NCBI GenBank assembly: GCA_034437795.1
Contig: DAOTTI010000255.1
Location: forward strand, 1-18,639
Source of the DNA: DAOTTI01 sp034437795
GTDB taxonomy: Bacteria; Chloroflexota; UBA11872; UBA12225
DNA length: 18,639 bases
Direction: 5' to 3'
Shown in pieces: positions 14,009-18,639 of the stretch (position 1 is its first letter; each line of letters starts with the position of its first letter). The position numbers and the translations under genes are program-made. The notes under the pieces are model-generated. The model did not search any database, had not been told where the DNA came from, and saw nothing but the letters and a program-made list of their open reading frames with translations.

Positions 14009-14268
14009 CTCCCTCTCCCATAGGGTGAGGGTCAGGGCTCGAACTCGCCGTCCTCGTTGACCCGACTAATTCCTTCTCCCTATGGGAGAGGCCCCGGGGG
14101 CCGATCCAGTTCCGTGCCCGCCGGTTGTGCCTCCTTCTCCCTATGAGAGAGGTCAGGAGATGGAGAGCCAGGCGCCGACCTGGCAATGGCCTCCCTCTCC
14201 CTGTGGGAGCGGGTCAGGGTGAGGGCTCCTTTGGGACGGTCCCTCTGCCTCTTGGAGAGGGTTAGGGG
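14009..14268. repeat. Cluster of degenerate ctctccc-gggagag hairpin repeats
   Basis: The 470-bp gap 13952-14421 has no credible gene. Five related palindromic units occur at about 14011, 14072, 14131, 14191 and 14241, the first four at a 59-61 bp step. The core is c-c-t-t/c-ctccc, a 2-4 nt loop (ata, tat, tgt), then gggagagg, often followed by gtcaggg or gagggt. The sequence between units is not shared. Such short palindromes resemble REP-type elements and may shape mRNA ends between the sortase gene and the downstream solute-binding operon. Confidence 0.7.
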
Positions 14269-14277
14269 TCAAGGGTC

Positions 14278-14423
14278 ACCTCTCCCAGAGGGAGAGCGGG
14301 GGCCCGCGGAGCGGGCGGCGGGGACGGCTCCACTCGTGGATGAGTGCGTCATGCCTCTGCGGGGGCACCAGCGGGGTACGGCAAGGCTGGCCAATTCCAG
14401 CCGTTTCCATCGGAACCCAGGCT
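14278..14423. repeat. Dispersed intergenic repeat, copy B
   Basis: Copy B starts with the hairpin ctctccc-aga-gggagag (near 14280-14296), runs through ggcccgcggagcgggcggcgg, then gtcatgcc and a pair of gg-rich segments, and ends at the last bases of the sortase gene. By eye it aligns with 5975-6112, with about 12 extra bases in the second half. It sits directly downstream of the sortase stop and may act as its transcript end. Confidence 0.6.
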
Positions 14424-15147
14424 ATGGCCCGACCGGCGCCGGTGAGATTAGCTCCGCGCGGACGATGAGCCGTTCGGCGTAGTCCTCCACCTGCGGGAGC
14501 CACCGGCCGGTGCACGTGATCACCGTCAGAACTGGCGTCTCGCCCGCGTCGAGGACGGATAGGTCCGTCCGCGACACTACGCGCGCGTCGACCACGCGAT
14601 ACTCGAACTCACCCCCGTCGCTCGTGACGTAGATCGCGTCCCCAACCCGCACGCGCCCCAGGTCCTTGAAGACGTGCCCCGCGTTAAGGCTCGAGACGTG
14701 GCCAAGGAGCACGGCGTTGCCACGCTCTCCCGCTCCGGCGGTCAGTTCGGCGTGCCCTACCTTATGCGCCGGCACCTCCCAGGTCACCCCGTCACGGATC
14801 CTCGCCAGCCTTGCCGGCACCACCTCAGCGTCCGTCTGCGCCGAAGGGATGCGCACTCGCGTGATCCGGCGGTCAGGCAGCATGCCCTGCCCCGACGGGG
14901 CCACGCCTGGCGCCTCGGCCAGGGCGGCTGGCGGCTCATCGGCCCCTGGCGCCGCCGCGGCGGCCCCATCTGCCTGCAGCTGGACGACAAGCGCCTGCGA
15001 CAGGCGGTGCAGCCGCTCCAGCGCCAGCCGCGGGTTGGCCCCGCTCCACAGCAGCCAGACACCCGGTGAAACGATCATGCCGGCGACGCCGGCCCAGAAG
15101 AGGGCGTTGCCGACATACACGGCAAGCGAGCGGATCATGGCGCCCAT
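14422..15147 (-). CDS. Sortase (LPXTG transpeptidase family)
   Basis: A 241-aa membrane-anchored cysteine transpeptidase that would join surface proteins to the cell envelope. Residues 10-34 form an N-terminal transmembrane anchor with the catalytic domain outside. The active-site triad is visible: H150 in LLGHVS, C212 in LTVITCTG and R226 in AERLIV. A Pro/Ala-rich linker (60-88) joins anchor and domain. The sortase class is uncertain. The neighbouring upstream gene encodes a protein with an LPVTG sorting signal, its likely substrate; the two genes are 109 bp apart with a strong hairpin between. The start may be ATG 15147 or ATG 15138; neither has a good Shine-Dalgarno site. Confidence 0.9.
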   Translation of the reverse strand: MGAMIRSLAVYVGNALFWAGVAGMIVSPGVWLLWSGANPRLALERLHRLSQALVVQLQADGAAAAAPGADEPPAALAEAPGVAPSGQGMLPDRRITRVRIPSAQTDAEVVPARLARIRDGVTWEVPAHKVGHAELTAGAGERGNAVLLGHVSSLNAGHVFKDLGRVRVGDAIYVTSDGGEFEYRVVDARVVSRTDLSVLDAGETPVLTVITCTGRWLPQVEDYAERLIVRAELISPAPVGP

Positions 15148-15180
15148 TGCGTCAGGCCCGCGCTGAGGTGATACAGCGGG

Positions 15181-15228
15181 TGAGCCACGCAGGCGCCGGC
15201 CGCCAGGTGCGGGCGCCTGCGTGGCTCA
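15181..15228 (-). other. 17-bp perfect hairpin between LPXTG gene and sortase gene
   Basis: tgagccacgcaggcgcc (15181-15197) pairs perfectly with its inverse at 15212-15228 around a 14-nt loop. On the minus-strand transcript it begins 28 nt after the LPXTG protein stop and ends 33 nt before the sortase start. No T run follows, so it is more likely an mRNA stabiliser, a processing site or a partial attenuator than a full intrinsic terminator. Confidence 0.75.
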
Positions 15229-15256
15229 GTCGCGATACCGCCGCTCGGACGCTCCG

Positions 15257-16501
15257 TTACTGGCGCCGGCGCGCCATGGCGCCCGCGCGGGCGATGGCGA
15301 GACCGGCTCCGGCCAGCGCGCCGGGGAGGAGCGCCAGCAGAGCCAGGTCCACCAGTGGCTCGCCAGTCACCGGCAGGAAGCTCACCACCGGAGCGCGCCC
15401 AGCCCGCGCCCCGGCCACCTCGACCTCCGGCGTTGGTGCCTGGACCGCCGCCACCTCCGGCCGCGGTGCCGCTGGGGCCGGCGCCACCGGCGCCGCCACA
15501 GTTACCGCCTCCGGAGCCGGCGCCACCGGCGCCGCCACGGCTACCGCCTCGACGGCCGCCTCAGGGGCCTCGGCACGCTCGGCTGCGAGCACCACCTCGC
15601 CCGGCGCCAGCGCCGCTTCACTCACCTCCGACGCGCCCTCCATGGCAGCTTCAGCCGGACCCGCTACCTGTACGCCAGCCACCTCAGGTGCCAGCGCGAC
15701 CTGGAGCGCCTGGATCGGCGGGGCGGCAGCCGGAGGCGCCATCACCCCCATCCCCATCGGTGGGGCCACCACGACCGTGATCGGCGGCGCGCCTGCGGGC
15801 GCACCCTGCGGCATCGGCTGCTCGCCACCCGGGCCCGGCCGGCTCACCTCAACCGGCGCTACCGGAGCAACCTCCCGCTCCTCCACCCGGCTCACGATTA
15901 CCACGTGCTCCTCGGCCGGCGGGGCTTGCCTCTCCTCGTGCGCCACTGCGGGCGCGACGACCTTCTCCTCACGTTCCTCCCGGGCCGTGACGGGGGCTGC
16001 AGCCTCGCGGGCAGCCGCCGGCCGTTCTTGCGCGCGGGCCTGCTCGGGCCGGCTGCCACAGCGCCCGTTATTGTCGTCGAAGCCGTTCTTGGTCGTCCCG
16101 TCACGGGGTTCGCCAGACTTGCGGTCCTGGCCGCACCCGTTGTTCCCGTCAGAGTACTGATTGGTGCCTGTCACCGGCTGTGAGTTTGCCTTCTGGTCGC
16201 CTACGGCGTACGGCTTGTCTACGCCCGTGCCCTTGCCGCTCGGGTCACCGCTATCGGGGTTCGACCTCGATTGCCCTTGCGTCCCGCCCGGAAGATCGCC
16301 GGAGGGCTTCCCCGCCTCTTTGGGCGCCTCCTTACGTGCCGGCTCGTTGGCAGCGGCCTTCTGCGCCGCCGGCTGGCTCGCCGCCGGCCCCTGCTCCTTT
16401 CCCTTCCCGTTGTCCGCGCTTGCCGTCACCGGCGCCAGAAGGGCCAGCGCCAGGAGACCTGCCCCGGCGAGATGGATGAACGCGGCGCCTCGTCGTCTCA
16501 T
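15257..16501 (-). CDS. LPXTG-anchored Pro/Ala-rich surface protein
   Basis: A 414-aa predicted cell-surface protein. Residues 1-29 are a signal peptide (RRR, hydrophobic core, TASA). The C-terminus has a full sorting signal: LPVTG (376-380), a hydrophobic segment and the tail ARRRQ. Between them lies a low-complexity stalk: a charged, Gln/Lys/Pro-rich part (30-100), a Gly/Asn-rich part (105-150) with two related Cys motifs, DGNNGCG (118-124) and DDNNGRCG (142-149), then a long Ala/Pro/Glu/Val-rich region. No enzymatic domain is seen. The ATG at 16501 has AGGAG with 6-nt spacing, so a longer frame from 16576 is rejected. The product is the probable substrate of the sortase encoded next door. 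Confidence 0.88.
   Translation of the reverse strand: MRRRGAAFIHLAGAGLLALALLAPVTASADNGKGKEQGPAASQPAAQKAAANEPARKEAPKEAGKPSGDLPGGTQGQSRSNPDSGDPSGKGTGVDKPYAVGDQKANSQPVTGTNQYSDGNNGCGQDRKSGEPRDGTTKNGFDDNNGRCGSRPEQARAQERPAAAREAAAPVTAREEREEKVVAPAVAHEERQAPPAEEHVVIVSRVEEREVAPVAPVEVSRPGPGGEQPMPQGAPAGAPPITVVVAPPMGMGVMAPPAAAPPIQALQVALAPEVAGVQVAGPAEAAMEGASEVSEAALAPGEVVLAAERAEAPEAAVEAVAVAAPVAPAPEAVTVAAPVAPAPAAPRPEVAAVQAPTPEVEVAGARAGRAPVVSFLPVTGEPLVDLALLALLPGALAGAGLAIARAGAMARRRQ
15477..15549. repeat. 39-bp-period tandem repeat inside the LPXTG gene
   Basis: Two 34-bp copies (15477-15510 and 15516-15549) differ at two bases and are offset by 39 bp, or 13 codons. They encode the repeated block VAAPVAPAP in the protein stalk. 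Copy number could vary without a frameshift. Confidence 0.8.
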
Positions 16502-16942
16502 GTGTGGCTCCTTTCCCTCCTGCCAGGCTGCAGGCAGACGAACGACATCTCGTCCCATCGACATTCCACCTTCCACGCCAGAGCATTTGGCGTGCCACGC
16601 ATGTCATTGCTGGCTGCCCCGCGTACCTGCCGGCGGGCCCTCGTGTCCGTTGCGTTCGGCACCGCCCTCCGGTGGGCTGGCCTCGACCGCCGAGCGCAGG
16701 TGGGCAGGCCCTCGTGTCCGTTGCGTCCGGCAGCGCCTTTGGAGACGTGCGCGAGAGCCATGGCTGGGAGCCCGCGTAGCCGCCGGCCACGCGCCCTGGG
16801 CAGGGATTGCATCTCCGGCGCCGGCGGCGGTAAAGGTTAGTGGGAGGCCCCCGTCGCTGGCGCAGTGCGCCCCCTGGCGGCGCGCCCGCGCCGGCGGGCG
16901 CGCTCGCGGCGGGCCATCCATCTCCTGTCTCGTCCCACGATC
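16502..16942. repeat. Divergent gap with a 31-bp direct repeat
   Basis: The 441-bp gap between the LPXTG gene and amrB has no credible gene. It contains two 31-bp copies (16636-16666 and 16707-16737) that differ at two bases and start ggccctcgtgtccgttgcgt, 71 bp apart. The LPXTG Shine-Dalgarno site (AGGAG, 16512-16508) is at its left end. I see no clear promoter hexamers for either gene. Confidence 0.7.
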
Positions 16943-18433
16943 ATGAGCGCATCGCACGCTGGCCAGATGGCCGAGTTTCCGCTCCCGGACCGGCCGCGCC
17001 TGCGGCCGGTCGAGCCGCACTGGGTGATGCTCGATGGCGAGCCGCGCCTCCTGCTCCGCGACCCGCTGGAGCTAAGCGACCGCAGCGCGCTCGTTCCCCG
17101 CGACCTCGTCCCGCTGCTCTCCGTCCTGGATGGGACCCGCGACCTGGCCGGCATCGTGCGGGCCGTGGCCCTCCAGACGGGCCTGATCATCCCCCACGCC
17201 GTTGTGGCGGCGATCCTGCGCCAGCTCGACCAGGCCCTGCTGCTCGACAGCCCGCGCTTCGCCGCCGCCGTGGAGCGCGCCCTGGCCGAATACCGACGCC
17301 AGTCCTGCCGGCCCCCTGCCCTGGCCGCACGCGGCTATCCCGCCTCGCCGGCAGATCTGGACGCCCTGTTCGAGCGGCTCGTCTCCGCCTTGGATACGCT
17401 CCGGCGCGCGCACAGGGCGCCGGAGCGTATCCAAGGCGGAGACGAGCCGGTGCGCCCGATGCGCCCAATCCAGGCGGCGGCGGGCGTGCTCAGCCCCCAC
17501 ATCGACTACGCCCGCGGCGGCCTGGTCTATGCCGCCACCTGGAAGGCAGCGCGGGAGGCGGTGGCCAGCGCCGAGGTGGTCGTCATCTTCGGCACCGACC
17601 ACGCCGGCAGCCCGGGCCAGCTCACTCCTACCGCGCAGCGCTACGCCACCCCCTGGGGCGTCCTGCCGGTGGACACCGGCGCCGTGGCGGCGCTGGCCCG
17701 CGCCCTGGGCGATGGACGCGCCTTTGCTGAAGAGCTGCACCACCGGCGCGAGCACTCCATCGAGCTGGCCTGCGTCTGGTTGCACTGGGCGCTGCGCCAG
17801 GCCGGCAAGGCGGAAGCGGACTGGCCGCCGCTGGTCCCCATCCTCTGCGGCTCCTTCCAGTGCTACACGCTCGGCGGCGGGCCGCCCGCCGCGCTCCCCT
17901 CCGACGGCGCCGAGGCGCCCGACCTGCCCGATGCCGGCCAGACCCTCATCCTTCCCCCGACCGTCACGCCAGCAGCCCGGCCAGCCAGTTCGCTCGCGGG
18001 CGCCGCGCCGCAGCCACTATCCTTGCCCGACCAGGAGCCCCACCTTGCAGCGGCGCTCGATGCCCTGGCCGGCGCCGTCGGCGGCCGGCGGGTGCTCGTC
18101 GTCTCCGCCGCCGATCTGGCCCATGTGGGTCCCGCCTTCGGCGACGCCGCCCCGCTTGGTGCAGGCGACCGCGACGCGCTCGTGACCGCGGACGCCGCCC
18201 TGCTGGCGGCGGCCTGCTCCGGCGACGCCCCGCAGTTCCTGGCGCTGCTCCGCGCCGAGCGGGACCGGCGCCGCGTGTGTGGCCTGCCGCCCACGTACTG
18301 GGCCATGCGTCTGCTCGAGCGCCTGACCGGACGACCCCTGCCCGGCCGCGTGGCGGGCTATGCGCTCTGTCCCGCCGACGAGCGGGCCGGCTCCGTTGTT
18401 AGTATCGCCGGCGTCCTCTGGGAAACGCCCTGA
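16943..18433 (+). CDS. amrB: AmmeMemoRadiSam system protein B (MEMO1 family) with N-terminal extension
   Basis: A 496-aa protein whose residues about 180-496 belong to the MEMO1 family, related in fold to extradiol dioxygenases; its biochemical role in bacteria is not known. Family landmarks are SPHIDYARGG (184-193), FGTDH (216-220), REHSIE (269-274), VSAADLAHVG (387-396) and VCGLPP (445-450). The MEMO partner genes (AMMECR1 and radical SAM) are not in this window. Residues 20-125 form an extra helical domain, vaguely PqqD-like (DGTRDLAGIVRAV), which I believe occurs in Chloroflexota homologues. A Pro/Ala-rich insert occupies about 311-365. Residues 145-169 are encoded by a perfect 33-bp inverted repeat. 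The ATG at 16943 is my choice; GTG 16865 adds an Arg-rich tail, ATG 16967 is also possible, and none has a good Shine-Dalgarno site. Confidence 0.87.
   Translation: MSASHAGQMAEFPLPDRPRLRPVEPHWVMLDGEPRLLLRDPLELSDRSALVPRDLVPLLSVLDGTRDLAGIVRAVALQTGLIIPHAVVAAILRQLDQALLLDSPRFAAAVERALAEYRRQSCRPPALAARGYPASPADLDALFERLVSALDTLRRAHRAPERIQGGDEPVRPMRPIQAAAGVLSPHIDYARGGLVYAATWKAAREAVASAEVVVIFGTDHAGSPGQLTPTAQRYATPWGVLPVDTGAVAALARALGDGRAFAEELHHRREHSIELACVWLHWALRQAGKAEADWPPLVPILCGSFQCYTLGGGPPAALPSDGAEAPDLPDAGQTLILPPTVTPAARPASSLAGAAPQPLSLPDQEPHLAAALDALAGAVGGRRVLVVSAADLAHVGPAFGDAAPLGAGDRDALVTADAALLAAACSGDAPQFLALLRAERDRRRVCGLPPTYWAMRLLERLTGRPLPGRVAGYALCPADERAGSVVSIAGVLWETP
17375..17449. repeat. Perfect 33-bp inverted repeat with 9-nt loop inside amrB
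   Basis: The arms 17375-17407 and 17417-17449 are exact reverse complements; the loop is gcgcacagg (17408-17416). Both arms and the loop align with codons: 11 codons (RLVSALDTLRR), 3 codons (AHR), 11 codons (APERIQGGDEP). The reading frame stays open. The left arm continues the helical pattern of the preceding residues, while the right arm looks like a linker, so the right arm is probably the copied one. An assembly or amplification fold-back artefact is the main alternative. Confidence 0.9.
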
Positions 18434-18639
18434 CGCGATCCCCCGGCCTCAGGCCGCCGTCCAGCGCGACACCGGCGCGCACGGCGAATCGATGCCCCGT
18501 CTCACTGACATCTATCCTTGGCCGGCGTGGCTGGCGTGGGTCAGATCCTCTCGCCTAGTGCACCATCAGGCCAGCGATTTGGCATTGCCTTCCCTGGTGC
18601 GCGGGCTTGCATTCCCAAAGAGGTCGTCTGAAACAGCAC
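18434..18639. other. Non-coding tail or edge of an unseen gene
   Basis: The last 206 bp begin with a short dyad (cggcctcaggccg) after the amrB stop. From about 18490 the sequence is visibly less GC-rich than the genes. A plus frame from ATG 18492 stays open to the edge (49 codons), and a minus frame enters from the edge and stops at TGA 18543-18541 (32 codons, ending ALGERI). Neither has the GC-rich third positions of the neighbours or a motif I recognise, so neither is called as a gene. Confidence 0.3.

Noticed and set aside
14009..14268. CRISPR array suggested by the roughly 60-bp step
   Set aside because: The units differ from each other at many positions and are self-complementary hairpins related to 5978-5994 in another gap; real CRISPR repeats are nearly identical.
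15221..16183. Long plus-strand open frames (320 and 364 aa) opposite the LPXTG gene
   Set aside because: They are antisense to a gene with a signal peptide, sorting signal and a good Shine-Dalgarno site; their products are Arg/His/Ser-rich low complexity, typical of shadow frames in GC-rich DNA.
18492..18639. New gene starting at ATG 18492 and running off the right edge
   Set aside because: Poor GC at third positions, no Shine-Dalgarno site and no recognisable motif in 49 codons.

Overview
The window is a GC-rich bacterial chromosome segment with 14 protein genes that I can support (one cut by the left edge), one tRNA-Gln and several intergenic repeats. A thermophilic or soil Chloroflexota, perhaps Thermomicrobia-like, is my best guess. 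The signs are high GC at third codon positions, frequent GTG starts, few Shine-Dalgarno sites with some apparently leaderless genes, a sortase with an LPXTG surface protein, a Tat-type lipoprotein, an AmmeMemoRadiSam B protein with an extra N-terminal domain, and a DinG-type helicase carrying an exonuclease-like remnant. The lineage is inferred from gene style only; no rRNA or marker tree is available here.

Layout. 1-3603 (minus strand) is a tight run: rdgB (dITP/XTP pyrophosphatase), then a DinG/XPD-type helicase, then the start of a small membrane protein. 3850-4722 (minus) is an amidohydrolase. It is transcribed divergently from hemW (4761-5936, plus) across a 38-bp gap with a strikingly symmetric, probably leaderless, double promoter. 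5937-6178 is a repeat-bearing convergent gap. 6179-8196 (minus) holds galU coupled to a polyprenyl diphosphate synthase, which suggests cell-envelope or isoprenoid supply. 8197-8522 is a 326-bp divergent gap with a perfect 28-bp direct repeat and a 16-bp tandem repeat. 8523-10159 (plus) holds thpR and a degenerate prephenate-dehydrogenase-like gene. 10283-10353 is tRNA-Gln(CUG), followed by a terminator-like hairpin and a nucleotidyltransferase related to NMN/NaMN adenylyltransferases.

11217-13951 (minus) reads as one unit: a Tat-type solute-binding lipoprotein, an MBL-fold hydrolase and a CinA-C/PncC-like protein. The last of these overlaps the convergent adenylyltransferase gene tail to tail. 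13952-14421 is a 470-bp gap filled with a cluster of degenerate hairpin repeats; one of them has a long homologous copy at 5975-6112. 14422-16501 (minus) encodes an LPXTG surface protein and a sortase, separated by a 17-bp perfect hairpin. 16943-18433 (plus) is the AmmeMemoRadiSam B gene, whose coding sequence contains a perfect 33-bp inverted repeat with a 9-nt loop.

Most genes are ordinary housekeeping genes. I did not find a convincing, complete, undescribed multi-gene system. The best leads are the codon-aligned 33-bp inverted repeat inside amrB, the base-level symmetric divergent promoter at 4723-4760, the LPXTG/sortase pair with its intercistronic hairpin and paired DGNNGCG-like Cys motifs, and the intergenic repeat families.
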